25,861 bases of DNA from Haplomitrium mnioides. Taxonomy: Eukaryota; Marchantiophyta; Haplomitriopsida; Calobryales. The stretch covers positions 1 to 25,861 of the forward strand of contig JBNGIS010030151.1 in NCBI GenBank assembly GCA_049999725.1, given 5' to 3'. This document shows positions 9,568 through 20,410 of the stretch, piece after piece (the first letter of the stretch is position 1; every line of letters starts with the position of its first letter). The position numbers and the translations under genes are program-made. The notes beneath the pieces were generated by a model that had not been told where the DNA came from, made no database searches, and saw only the letters and a program-made list of their open reading frames with translations.

Positions 9568-10880
9568 CTAGGCAAGCTTGTGATAAAGTTATAGTTTAAA
9601 TAGAAGGGACCAATGTTAGAATAATTGTTAGAAAGTTAGAATTAGTTGGAGGCATTTATTAGTTAAGAAGTTAGTTGAAGCAGAAAGCTTGGTAGCGAGA
9701 TTTCCCTCATGCTAGACATCTCATTGTAATTTTTGTATGCTTCATATAATAAAGTTCATATATTTTTTTTTTCTTATGAAAGCCTTTGCTTCTTGAAATT
9801 GCAGAATTATAAGGAGCAACATGAGTGATGAGACAAGGAACTGAAGTCATGCTGGGATGACAAGTGTTCTACAAATATTCAATTTGTGAAATCAAGATGA
9901 TTGCATTAAAGAAGGACATGCCAAGGAGGTACCTGGTTGTATTCTGCTTTTGGATCTGAGATCTAAACTCCTGATTGTAATTTGTGGGATGTTTGGGAAG
10001 TAATCAAGTTTGCCTTGGGCTCTTTTCTATTTTTATGTTTGTATACATGTGATAGTTTGTTAAATCCTAAGAGAAAAAACCTTATGTGATTCTCCAATTT
10101 GTGGATACTTGTTGGTTGATTGTAGTAGAGCAAGTATTGTGTAGAATTGTGTGTGCATATGGAATATTTGTGCCATTTCACAAGCAAACAGAGGAGTAGG
10201 TGTTTAGAAGAACAACCCTTGGATGTGAGATCGAGGAGGATCGTTACAGAGCTGAGTTCTTAGCAGCAGCCTTTGGGTTATATAAGGTTGGAGTGGCTTG
10301 AGTATCCAGCTTGAAGAAAGGAAAGTGATATAATGAAGGTGGGCACTGGAATGTTGGTATGAAAACTCCAAGCAAATTGGGTGACTAGTTGCTTGTGGGT
10401 GTTTCTGAAACAGTTCCAATTAAAAATTTGCTTGTATGTTAATTTTCTTGTCCTAGAAATGTCAATCATACAGTTTGTGTAATTCTTAGCTATTGTTCTA
10501 TTGTGTTAAATTGTGAGAAGTGTTTGCTTTGTTGTGAGAAAAGGCAGTCAGACCAAGAGAAGGAAAGCACTCCATCTCTCAATTGATAGAGTGCAGTTTG
10601 AGAACTCTTTTAAGAATCTGGAAAGGTTGTTAAAACGATTTAGAAACGAATTTCTATATAGATCTTGCGTGGTTTGATCATTGGTTGTGCTTTTTGGGGT
10701 TGGAAGGTTCACTCTGTGCTACGACAAGTCTCTTTCCACACACTTGGCATTGGAGTACCTAGCAACAAAATTGGATAGAATCTGCATCATTTGAAAAAAA
10801 AAACATAAATGTTAGAAAGAAATAATGAACATGATAACATATTGTATGTTCGCAATGACTTTGTATTCATTTGCACAACT
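9568..10880. other. AT-rich stretch without recognisable genes
   Basis: No open frame here resembles a known family. Starting at 9614, TGTTAGAATAATTG resembles a Copia LTR start, and an AATAAA occurs at 9748-9753 before a T-rich tract, so a fragment of another LTR is possible. Around 10270-10290 there is a TATATAAGG-like sequence. The rest shows nothing that can be supported. Confidence 0.5.
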
Positions 10881-11133
10881 GGACTAGGGAGCCATGCATG
10901 CATGTTTTTGAGTCTCTATGCTTGCATGGACTTGAGTGTCCAAGCATGTAGAGACTCCCAAGTCCATGTGTGTATGGACTAAAGAGTGCGTAAATGCCTA
11001 GACTTTGGAGTTTTTTAATGTTTGGATTTGAAAGTCCATGCATGGATAGACTCCCAAGTCCAAGGGCGCAAGGACTCAAAAGTACATACATGCTTAGGCT
11101 CCTAAGTTCATCCACGACAAGACTCTCAAGTCC
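10881..11133. repeat. 24-bp tandem array of GACT-N4-AGTC inverted repeats
   Basis: About eleven units carry GGACT/AGACT, a 4-bp centre and AGTCC-like right arms. The right arms start at 10937, 10961, 10985, 11009, 11033, 11057, 11081, 11105 and 11129, an exact 24-bp period over nine units; the first two units are slightly shifted. Well-preserved units are GACTCCCAAGTCC (10953 and 11049) and GACTCTCAAGTCC (11121). On the minus strand alternate units are more alike, giving a 48-bp higher-order repeat (an SLSM/SPxxxGLG pattern over 16 residues). Confidence 0.88.
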
Positions 11134-11219
11134 ATTTGTACTTTTTCGGCCCTACTACTAGGGTACTATGCTGAATACACAACCCCACGTCGCCGCAGAC
11201 GCCGAAATAAAGGTTTTTG

Positions 11220-12540
11220 GGATACTTGTTGTGGGAGGGACCGACACTTTGTTGATTTGAGAACTTAAGAAGGGTGCTGGGCTGGTTTTGGTTCAGGTTT
11301 GGGCACCTCTCCTTGGTTTCTTAATCACATGCAACTGGTCCAGGCCTAAAACAAAGTTTTGAAATACCGAAAATGAGCTTTTGCTCCACTTTATTCTTGC
11401 TCAAACCCCAGTGGAGGTGGTTGGTCTTTGGAGCACAGGTAGACAGTTCTGCCCCCCACTTGGGACCAGGTCCAGCTCTGTAATTATAGAGTTCCAGGAA
11501 CCAAAACCTGTCCCTATCCCTTACTCTTACTTGCTCCTATGCTGAAATTGATTTACCAAAAAACAGAATTTCGAACTATACTAATAAACGATAGCCTATC
11601 TTCTCCAGTAAAGTTCTGAATACCTCCACAAGCCCTTCCTAAACTTATTTACAGAATCCAAAATATTTACACAATGAAATTTTACACCCAAAGACCGCAA
11701 AATCGAAAAGAACCCTGCTACGGCGTTACCAATTCCAGAAATCAGGAATTTGAGTTATCTTGATGTCCCTTCCTCTGGTCAGTGCTCCCCTTGGATCACT
11801 GGGGGCTGGAGGTCCTCCCTCAATCAATTTGGTCCTTCTTGCTGCCCCCACAAACTGCTCCTTTGCTGAAATAAGTCGTTGGTCTTCAGATTTGTCGGCT
11901 CCTTCACCTCCTACGAACTCAAAATTCTGGTCGGCTGCCCTTGATTGCTAGCTGCCCCCGTTCTCTTACCACCCACTATTACTCACGCACTCTTTCAGTT
12001 GGGAAAGTTTAACTTCTGCCTCACAGAAGGTGTATGTTCTGACTCCCTCACCAGGGAGGTGCTCCTCTCGAACACCAGTTGCACCCACTCCACCTTGCTG
12101 CTCAATTTTGCCTCCTTTCTCTTCTCTTGGGAGCAAACTTCACCAGAACTTCTTCAGGCCCCATGAAATGTCACCAGAATAAAATTCTTGGCTTGGATTG
12201 CCCTAGCAATTCCTTCACTCAGTCACTCCTAAGCTTACCCTCCTTGGCTCTAGAGGGGATCCTCCCTAATTGTCTTCCCAAGCAAAATGGCGGTCTAAAA
12301 ATTGTAAGTGCAGCTGCTGAAGAAATGAAATAATGTGCAAAAGAAAAATGAGGAGTGAGTCTCCTTCACCAACAAGAGTCCACTGCTCTTCTATTGGAAG
12401 TCACCTCCTTGGCCAAGTTCCCTTCCACAATACCTCGCTTGCCTTGCCCCTATACGTTCATAGCCTCCGCTACTCCGGTTGCTTCCAACCCAACGAAACA
12501 AAGAAGACAACAACCAAAAGATCCAAACAATGAGCCCTGT
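11220..12540 (-). mobile_element. Decayed LTR related to the 3361-5964 and 18838-22620 LTRs
   Basis: The segment has several blocks in the same order as the LTR fragment at 3361-5964. One contains TTTAACTTC, then CTCTCGA and CACCCACTCCACCTTG (12008-12100 here, 4100-4160 there). Another contains TGCAA and CAGGCCTAA (about 11330-11350 here, 3470-3490 there). Similarity between blocks is weak and the ends are not defined. The orientation on the minus strand follows from those alignments. Open frames such as 11760-12333 are incidental. Confidence 0.5.
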
Positions 12541-12830
12541 AGGAGGTTATATCCCTAGGAGCAAGGTAGTGGGCACCTGATTTAATTCCTTGTCGCATTT
12601 GTTTTGGCGCCCATCTCTACAACTAACTTTAGCTCTAATTTTAGTCAAGGTTGACTAACATAATGGGCCCAATTTGAAGACTCCAACCTTGGCTAAAATC
12701 TTCATCTCCATTAACTAAGGTAAATCCTATCTTTAGGTTCAGCCAAAGTCTTCCCAAGTTGTGGTGTGCGCCACTCTTCCCAGCAAAATTTAGAGAGCAC
12801 TCCCATTTGGTGTCATTGTCAGGGTCTTGT
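12541..12830 (+). other. Possible LTR end with decayed tRNA-Asp-type primer-binding site
   Basis: At 12807-12823 the plus strand reads TTGGTGTCATTGTCAGG. It differs from the Athila/Tat-type primer-binding site TTGGCGCCGTTGCCGG only by C-to-T and G-to-A changes. The bases before it end in CA (12805), as an LTR should, and are followed by a T-rich leader-like stretch. No partner LTR is seen. This is a suggestion only. Confidence 0.3.
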
Positions 12831-13263
12831 TTTGGTTCTTTTTTCTACTTTTCCCTTTCTTTAGTTAGTTCTTTGTTTTTAGCTCATTTGTCCTCTTAGG
12901 TTTGTTCCCCTTGTCTTAAGAACCATAGCCTCCTCATCCAATTCCTTCATGCATGCTCGACTCCTCCTTGCGCATTCCTCCCTCGTTCTTGGTACTATGT
13001 GCAGCTGCAGGATCGTCAACATCTGATGAGCAAGGAGGAGTCGAGAAGTCTGGATTATTGATTTCTTATTCCCAGCAGAGGATAGGCAGTGTATCTCCCT
13101 CACATTTCTCCACGCAATCTCCTCCGATGTTCATCTGCTTCCTTTGCTCAATCCTCTTGGGCCCCCACCATATTTGCTCCTTGCATTCTTGCTGTTTGAC
13201 TGTGCCTCCAGTCCATCTGCGCAATTCTTCGATATGTTCTTCCTCCTCGAAAAGCACCTACTT

Positions 13264-13792
13264 GTTCTCTCACTTTTTTCCTTGCAGCCTTTCTAGTAGC
13301 AAAGGCCATTGTGTTTCCTGCCTCAGCCTTTGTGATTGCTTTCCTAATTTGCGCTACCAGAAAAGCATCATGGTCTATGAAAAAGAAGGTCGCTCTCTCT
13401 GTAGCACCTACCCAACATGTTCTTCCAATGCGATGAACATAGTCTTTTCCATGGTCTTAGGAAGATCCAAGTTGACAACATGTGCAAAACCCATAACATC
13501 TAAGCCTCATGATGCCACATCTGTTGCGACTAGAATACTGGTGACGTATTTTTTTGAAATCACGCAATGCATCCTCTCTCTCTCTCTCTCACTTTGATAT
13601 CGTCCTCCATGTAGCACAGCCAATGTTCAACCAATGCAATTGTCACTTCATCACATCTTGCCTTGCGCTCAACAAATACGATGGTCAGAGGTGTTGGTCA
13701 TCCTCCTTTTTTCTTCTTGAGAAATTTCATCAACAAGAAGAGCTAATAAATGGTCAATCTTAAGCCTCTCAACTGGATCATCTTGCAAGACA
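13264..13792 (-). pseudogene. DEAD-box RNA helicase pseudogene, C-terminal helicase domain
   Basis: The minus strand encodes, in broken frames, the C-terminal RecA-like domain of a DEAD-box ATP-dependent RNA helicase. In order these are VERLKIDHLLALLVDEIS; PLTIVFVERKARCDEV (motif IV region); LHGGRYQSERE and DALRDF; ILVATDVAS-stop-GLDVMG (motif V, TGA at 13507-13509 in place of the usual Arg); AHVVNLDLPKTME; DYVHRIGRTCW (motif VI, second Arg lost); and FLVAQIRKAITKAEAGNTM, ending in a basic RKAARKK. These proteins remodel RNA duplexes. The wording is closest to the plant RH52-like group as I remember it. No N-terminal domain (Walker A, DEAD) was found. No introns are evident within the fragment, so a retrocopy or captured cDNA is possible. 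Confidence 0.87.
13573..13590. repeat. (CT)n microsatellite inside the helicase pseudogene
   Basis: A CT tract sits where the helicase normally reads SQSEREAAL. On the minus strand it produces extra Arg-Glu codons (SEREREREDAL). It appears to be an expansion of a GAG-rich coding stretch. Confidence 0.85.
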
Positions 13793-14931
13793 TCACTCTC
13801 ACAACCCAAAATTTGCTAGTGCTACTCCTTCCTCAAGATTTTGAGTAGATCAGCTAGCGACAACAGAAACAAAATGCTAACAAACCAAAACAAAAGTCCA
13901 AACCGCCAGAATTTTTTCAATCGACTATGGAGCGCATTTTGTGACATTGTGGCCTTCAATTCCCCAACACAAAGCACCATCGACCCCCTTTTGTCAGACG
14001 TGGAGGCCGTCACCTCATCTTGCTACCTCTCAGCTAGCTCTTCCGCCCCCTCTAACTTCCGGATTCTCATTTCTGGCATCCATGGTTGTCTTCCTTCATG
14101 TCATACCAGCAATTCATCTTGACGACATCAAACTCTTCAACTCCAGAATTCTCTACACACTACTGCAGCACCACCTTCAAAGCAAATTGTGTTGCCGTGC
14201 CCCGGAGTAGTAGTAGTCATAGTAGTGAGAAGACAAAAGACCAAGTACACTAGCAGGAGCTCTCTCTCACCAAAACCATCACACCTCTCATCGCTTTTCT
14301 TCTACTACACCGGGCACTCCTTTGAAAATCCTCCCCTAGCGAATTCTTCTTCCCCGACGATCTCCCAGCCTATGCGAGCTAGCCTAGCGACCTCTTCCTC
14401 TAGCGGATGATCCTTTTGCGAATGGTCCCCCTGCAATCTTCTTGGCAAAATCCTCCCTTGTAATCCACCTGTCTCCCTCTCCTAGATTGTATCTGCCTCC
14501 CTAGATCGAATTGTCTTCCTCATATCAAATTGTTCCTCCTGATCGAATGCTTCCTTCTTGCCCATTTGTTTGATTTAATCTTCCATGGTCCTTGATTTTT
14601 CCAGCAAATTCCTCCCTCCCTTGCTAGATTTCCAGCCTCTGATCAATTGTAGGCCTCCTTGCAATTCTTATTGAAATCCTCCTAATCCTCCAGCCTCTCG
14701 TTTTTCCTCTTGAAATCCTCCAACGATCTGTTCTCAATCGATTCAATACCTTTTTCTCCCTTGATCCCCCATCTTTTTTGTTTGAATCCTGCCTCCCTCA
14801 ATCAATTGCCTCACTCGATCATCATGTACCATTTTTTCTCTTTGTTTTATCCAATCTGTCCCCCTCACGCAATCCTCTTTAGCAATTCCTCCCTCTTAAT
14901 CGATCAGGCTAATCGATTTAGCTGATCAATA

Positions 14932-14937
<6 letters not shown>
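13793..14937. other. Pyrimidine-rich stretch without recognisable genes
   Basis: The plus strand is strongly C/T-rich with recurrent CCTCC and GATC(A/G)AATTG words (for example 14510-14560, 14650 and 14800-14830). Open frames here are low-complexity and match no family I recognise. I looked for the missing N-terminal helicase motifs on the minus strand and did not find them. Confidence 0.5.

Positions 14938-14964
<27 letters not shown>
14938..14964. repeat. (GA)n microsatellite at gap edge
   Basis: A GA dinucleotide tract runs directly into the N gap, so its full length is unknown. Confidence 0.95.
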
Positions 14965-15364
14965 NNNNNNNNNNNNNNNNNNNNNNNNNNNNNNNNNNNN
15001 NNNNNNNNNNNNNNNNNNNNNNNNNNNNNNNNNNNNNNNNNNNNNNNNNNNNNNNNNNNNNNNNNNNNNNNNNNNNNNNNNNNNNNNNNNNNNNNNNNNN
15101 NNNNNNNNNNNNNNNNNNNNNNNNNNNNNNNNNNNNNNNNNNNNNNNNNNNNNNNNNNNNNNNNNNNNNNNNNNNNNNNNNNNNNNNNNNNNNNNNNNNN
15201 NNNNNNNNNNNNNNNNNNNNNNNNNNNNNNNNNNNNNNNNNNNNNNNNNNNNNNNNNNNNNNNNNNNNNNNNNNNNNNNNNNNNNNNNNNNNNNNNNNNN
15301 NNNNNNNNNNNNNNNNNNNNNNNNNNNNNNNNNNNNNNNNNNNNNNNNNNNNNNNNNNNNNNNN
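14965..15364. other. Assembly gap (400 N)
   Basis: Exactly 400 N between a GA microsatellite and the Copia B LTR remnant. The three frames reported as open through it are artefacts of the N run. Confidence 0.99.
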
Positions 15365-15478
15365 ATGTTATTGCATGAGTGCCGCACACACACTGGAGTC
15401 TCCAAGAGAGAGTAGTATGAATGAATGAATGATGATAGATGACCCACTTACATAGGGTTTATATATGTCCCTATAACA
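15365..15478 (-). mobile_element. Copia B 3' LTR, first 114 bp before gap
   Basis: The minus strand from 15478 reads TGTTATAGGGACATATATAA, directly after a short purine tract ATGGGGAG (a plausible polypurine primer). It aligns with the copy A LTR start at 9265. A TATATAAACCC-like promoter element lies about 12 bp in. The remainder falls in the gap. Confidence 0.7.
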
Positions 15479-16010
15479 CTCCCCATTGGTTGATTCTTCT
15501 TCTTTTAATAATTAGCCACATTTTAGGACTATATGCTATGTAAGTCCAAATCCTATTCTATATGTGGTCTCATTAAAACCCTCCCACTTTCTTCCGAGGG
15601 AAAGAGTGCCACCACATATTTGATAAGTGGAATAGAATATAATAATAGTGTGTGGAGTGTGTGTAAGTAATATAATGTCAAAAAATTTGTCAAAATTTCT
15701 TGCTTTCAAAGTAAAGCAAAGTCATTGTGTTGTTGTGCGGTGTTGTTGCATTTTCATAGTTGTATTGTTGCGTCCTCTCTTTGTGTCATGAAGATCTGTC
15801 TGAAAAATGATGTCAACTTCAAAAGGTGAGAAGTGATGTAAGCTTCTGATATTATTTGCTTTTGTCATTACATGTATGACATTCAGACAAAATTAGGCAT
15901 TTCTTTCAAAATAAATGATTGTCTTTGCAATCCTTGATCTTTATGACTAAAGGTCAGAGAGAGAGACGGAAAGAAATTTATATATATACAAGAAATTATT
16001 GTTTTTTGTT
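15479..16010 (-). other. Copia B 3' untranslated region
   Basis: An AT-rich stretch between the end of pol and the LTR, with no open frame of interest. A second purine-rich tract, GGAAGAAAGTGGGAGGG, lies on the minus strand near 15585-15602 and is an alternative polypurine tract. Confidence 0.6.
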
Positions 16011-16545
16011 CTACTTTAATTCAGAGAGTCTTCGTAAACCAAGCCCTTGAGTATGTGCAATATGCAGAGCGAGTGGAAATGGTTTGGTGAAGATATCTGC
16101 TCTGTTATCTTTGCTTGCTATCCATTGGACATTTATTTTGTCACCATGTTGCTTATGGGTGTAAAATTATTTAGAAGCAATGTGTTTAATCTTGTCACCC
16201 TTGATAAAGTCTTGAGCAATCTGGTCAACACATGGTCGATTATCCTCATATATTATTGTAGAGGAATGAAGTAGAGGTTGGCCCGTATTGATGTTGATAT
16301 GATCAATGAGTTGTCAGAGCTAGATATCTTCTCTACTAGCCTTATAAATAGCTATGATTTCTGCATGATTGGCCGAGGTAGTAGTAATTGTTTGTTTGGT
16401 GCTTTCCATGAGATAGCAGTGCTTCCTTTAAGGAAGACATATCTTGTTTGAGACTTTGCATCATCAAGATGAGATAAATATCTAGTGTCGACATAACCGA
16501 CAATATCATTTGTTGCATTTTTAGGGAAGAAGAGTCCCATGTATT
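16011..16545 (-). pseudogene. Copia B RNase H and pol C-terminus
   Basis: The frame 16352-16540 reads GLFFPKNATNDIVGYVDTRYL, then DDAKSQTRYVFLKGSTAISWKAPNKQ, the Copia RNase H core with the Asp of GYVD. Downstream the C-terminal phrases IAQDFIKGDKIKHI, VQWIASKDNRADIFTKP and LGLRRLSEL appear before a stop near 16015. Frames are broken around 16340 and 16200. Confidence 0.85.
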
Positions 16546-17260
16546 TTTGTACCTTTTAGGTATCTTAAAATGCGTTTGAGCCCATTTCAGTGTCGAATGG
16601 TGGGCTATGAGTTGTGCTTTGCAAGCATGTTTACTACAAAAGATATATCAGGTCTAGTCTAATTTGTAAGGTATATGAGGGCTCCTATTGCCGATAGATA
16701 TGGTTTTTCTTATCCTAGAATTTGTTCATGTTCCTTTCACTTTTTGAACATGTCCTTAGTTGGGTCCGAAGTTCTCATTTCCATAGGAGTACTTGTTGGC
16801 TGAGCATTGTCCATATTGAATTGTTTGAGAATCTTGGCCATATATGTGGACAGGTGGATTATAATACCATCAAGCATATGCTCAAACTGGATGCCGAGAC
16901 AGAAATTAGGTTCTCCAATGTCTTGCATTTCAAATATATCCTTCAATTTGGCGATAGTGCTAGCAGTTAGAGTTTTTGTGCTAAGAATGTTTATGTCGTC
17001 TACATAAAGTGCAATTACGACGTATTTAGAGCCTTGATGTTTCATGAACAGGCATGGAGCAATGTCATTATTTGTAAAATTTAGTGTCATCATTTTTATT
17101 TGAATCTCTGGTACCAATTTCTACCACTCTATTTGAGTCCATATATCGATCTCAAGACTTGAACTACCATTTGTGTGTCTGATTGATCGATTGGTGATCC
17201 AGATGCATTAGTAGAACACTTTGCCAACTTCACATTGTCATGTGGTATAATTTGATTATG
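16546..17260 (-). pseudogene. Copia B reverse transcriptase, palm/thumb part
   Basis: The frame 16737-17117 is open for 126 residues and contains LNFTNNDIAPCLFMKHQGS, ALYVDDINIL (catalytic YVDD), KLKDIFEMQDIGEPNFCLGI and KILKQFNMDNAQPTSTPM. Upstream at 17100-17240 the conserved SIYGLK-stop-SGRNWYQRFK is seen; the stop TAG (17129-17131) replaces the glutamine that copy A still has. The RT copies RNA to cDNA, but this copy cannot be translated whole. Confidence 0.9.
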
Positions 17261-17262
17261 GG

Positions 17263-17837
17263 GGACCAAAGGTCTACTTTGTTGTTGCTCATGCAGCTTG
17301 TATGTATGTGGGACTAAGGGTCCTCTGCAGCATTATGTGCTCACCAAATTGGTTGGCTGGACTAAAGGTCCTTTGAAATGTTGCTTGCTTAGTGAGTGCG
17401 CTGGCTGGACTAAAAGTCCATTGAAATACAGCTTGCTCAACGAGTGCGCTCACTAGACTAAAGGTCCATTGAAATGTTGCTTGCTCAACGAGTGCGCTGG
17501 CTGGACTAAAAGGTCCATTGAAATGTTGCTTGCTCAACGAGTGCGCTGGCTGGACTAAAGGTCCATTGAAATGCTGCTTGCTCAATGAGTGCGTTGGCTG
17601 GACTAAAGGTCCATTGAAATGTTGCTTGCTCAGCGAGTGCACTGGTTGGACTAAAGGTCCATTGAAATCATTATGCAACTTGCTTTCCATCATTTGGCAT
17701 TGTCTTTTCGACATGAGGACCAAAGGTCCTTTCTGGATTGGCAGTGGCCTTTTACAGACAGTAGGTCCTTTCACTTGTTGGTCATTAATGACAAAAGGTT
17801 CATTTCCCAGATTGAGGTCTCTATGGACTAAAGGTCC
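17263..17837. repeat. Phased 48-bp hairpin array inside Copia B RT
   Basis: Thirteen-bp units of GGACTAAAGGTCC type start at 17263, 17311, 17359, 17407, 17455, 17503, 17552, 17600 and 17648. All steps are 48 bp except one of 49, caused by an extra A in the 17503 unit. More irregular units follow at 17717, 17756, 17789 and 17825. The arms GGAC/GTCC are inverted, and on the minus strand often extend to TGGAC-N5-GTCCA. The 48-bp unit also contains TGCTTGCTCAACGAGTGCG. On the minus strand it reads as a 16-residue repeat with NGPLVQP, but the extra A shifts the frame halfway. Confidence 0.95.
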
Positions 17838-18752
17838 ATTCTTGATATGAGTCAAGGGGTGCCTTCATAAGAATCTGGCTATCCATAGTGCCATATAAGT
17901 AGGCTATGATGACATCCATGATGTGCATAGTAAGATGACATTGGATAGCAAATGCTATCATATATCTGTACGTACTAGTGTCCATGATGGGTGAGTATAT
18001 GAGGTCATAGTCACGTCCAGGAATCTGAGTGTATCCTTTGGCCACTAATCTTGTCTTATATCTTGTGACATTACCTTTTGCATTATATTTGCGGGCAAAA
18101 ATAAATATGTAATATGTCAGATGCATGTCCGGAAGTGCTGGCATGACAGATCCAAATACCTGTTGTTGTATAAGAGAGTCAAGCTCCAAATTTATTGCTT
18201 TTTCCCATTGGGGCCAATCGGTTCTTGATTGTGCTTCTCATACAGATAAAGGATCAAGCATATCCTTGTCTATAGAATGTGATACAAAAAATGCGAATAA
18301 ATCATCCATAGGGGTCTGGGATCTGTCCCATATTTGACTAGTATAGGAATAGTCAATTGCTATTTCATCGTTGTTTGCTACGATGTTTAATGATGTCGAT
18401 GATTTAGGCCTATTCTTTGAGCTTATAGATCTGCCATGCTTTGCTTTAGGCTATATGTGAGTAGCATGTGTATCGACTTTTTGAAGTCTTACTGGAGCAT
18501 TTGCAGCTTCTAGATGTGATTTGGTAATGTTGGCTACATTGTTAAATGCGTCGAGCATTTTAACGAATGTTTGCTGTAAATTGAGGAGTCTTCTGACCAG
18601 CATGTGAATGCTTGTTTCATTGATCGAAGTCCAATGGCAAGTGTTGGTGCCATATTAAGTTGTCCTTAGGTTTGGATTGTACATCTTTTTCCTCTTGTGT
18701 CAGATGTGGAAAGGATTCTTCAAAGAATTAACAGTCTGCGAATCGAGACTTA
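17838..18752 (-). pseudogene. Copia B RT fingers and linker
   Basis: The frame 17821-18189 reads MELDSLIQQQVFGSV, KYNAKGNVTRYKTRLVAKGYTQIPGRDYDLIYSPIMDT and HLTMHIMDVIIAYLYGTMDSQILMKAPL. This is the RVT_2 start, better preserved than in copy A. Further out (18240-18752) the linker phrases parallel those of copy A at 2337-2760. Similarity to copy A ends at about 18752, before the integrase. Confidence 0.9.
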
Positions 18753-20410
18753 AACACATCAGATGTTGAGGATTCAAGATATTAGATGATAAAAAATGAT
18801 CCAAAACTAATATATATGCCTTTTTGGCATTATGGTCTGTCAGCCAGTGCTTTAGAGCATTCAAGCAAAATTCACGAAATCAGAAGCATCAGCAACCCAA
18901 ATACTCCTTAGCAAGTGTGAAGGCCTCTTAGGAACAGCTGCTTACCTCAAACAGCTGATAAGAGCAAGGTGCATGAGTCCTGGGAGGGAAACATGATCAT
19001 GGCAGAAGAGAGGAGGAAGGAGAGCAGAGATCGCCAGTCATGGGAGGGGCCCCATTTTCAAATTCAAAGCAGGCCAGCGGGAATCCGTGGGCCTAAGGAG
19101 GATGCGGGGATGGGAGCTGGGGAGAAGGAACAGAGCAGCCACCCATGGCGAGGCGATCATAGGAGGAAGAAGAAGGGATCAACAACAAGGAAGTCCGAAG
19201 GCACTCCAAAGAAAGGCAGATCGCGGGGGTTCCTGCAGTGGTCACAAATCAGGAAACAAGCATCAGGAGCTGACAAGAGGAGGTGAGATCATCACGAGGG
19301 CGAGCAAGGCGAGGGAAGAGGGACGCCTCGATCCCGCAAGCAAGAGCGAGCCCTGGAGAGGCCAATCGAACGCTCCATCTGAGTCGGTAAGGCCTAGCGA
19401 AAGAGTGGAGTCCCTAGAAGGCCCCACGAGATTCCACGGAAACGTGGCGACTCCAGAGCCCTTCGCGGGATTCCGCGGACGACGTGGCGGCATCAGGAGG
19501 CCCGCGGATCTGCGGACATGTGCCTCCCTAAGTGGAGAGCCCACTTGACCTGGTTCCGATGCATCTTACGACGTGGGGAGCCTGGTTAAAAGGGATCCAC
19601 GAGGAACCCAACAAGGGAGCAAGGACATGGGCCCGAAACAACGACTTATCCCGGGTCTAGCAGAAGGAAAACGGGAGAGTGCCGGAAGGGCGATCTATCG
19701 GAGATCCGACAGAAGGAGGAGCGCGGAAGCCGAAGGGGCGACCTGGCGCAGATTCACCAAGAAGAAACACAGAGGAGAGCCAAAAGGGGGACTAATCCCT
19801 AATCTGACCAAATAAGAGCGAGTGAAGGCGAAAAGGCAACTTGGCAGCGAACCAGTTCAAACGACGCGCATCAGTGGCAAAGCGGTGACCTAGTGCAAAC
19901 CGTCAAAGGGAAGAAGGCTGAGCCAGAAAGGCGATAGGGCACCTATCCGATAGGGGGAAACAAAGGGCACGGCGAAAGCATGATATATTGACGAATCGGC
20001 AAGAGAGATGAGAGCGGCCAGAAAACAAAGCTAACGCCAGTGCGACCGACGGAGGAGCTACCGGCGCCGAAAAGGTGACATTTTGCCGCTTCGGCATCTA
20101 GAAAGGTAAAAGTTTGACGAGGTGTGGTGGAAAGTTCGAAAGGGGCAAACGGTCCAAAAAGGCCTAGTAGTTCTTATAGCAAGCTTTCGGAAGTATTAAC
20201 GAAGCTAGCCTCATCCGCGCGTAGTTCTTACTTCAAAGGTACGTTGAAATGGCGACATTGACACCGTTCTTATTCGGCGAGAAGAGGAAGTCCAAGGCGG
20301 TTCTACGGATGACGTGGCGAGCGCATGGAGTCCGCGGGAGGCTTCGGAAATGTGGCGCGCTGAGGAGCCGGGATGTGTTTCCAAAGGTCAACTTCAGAAG
20401 AAGGGTCCGC

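Larger units (their letters stand above)
15365..18752 (-). mobile_element. Ty1/Copia retrotransposon copy B, truncated
   Basis: The minus-strand order is linker, RT fingers, hairpin array, RT palm, RNase H, 3' untranslated region and the start of the 3' LTR (15478). The sequence matches copy A nearly throughout, including the linker, but similarity stops at about 18752 (after CGAGACTTAAA), so integrase, protease, gag and the 5' LTR are absent. About 85 bp of unrelated sequence separates this break from the TR-GAG element at 18838. Confidence 0.9.

Noticed and set aside
12953-13597. 214-residue plus-strand open frame
   Set aside because: It is the antisense shadow of the helicase pseudogene and contains low-complexity Ser/Leu runs.
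14904-15447. Long open frames across 14965-15364
   Set aside because: They are open only because the N run contains no stop codons.
17263-17660. CRISPR-like array
   Set aside because: The whole 48-bp unit repeats with no unique spacers, it lies in a plant retrotransposon, and there are no cas genes.
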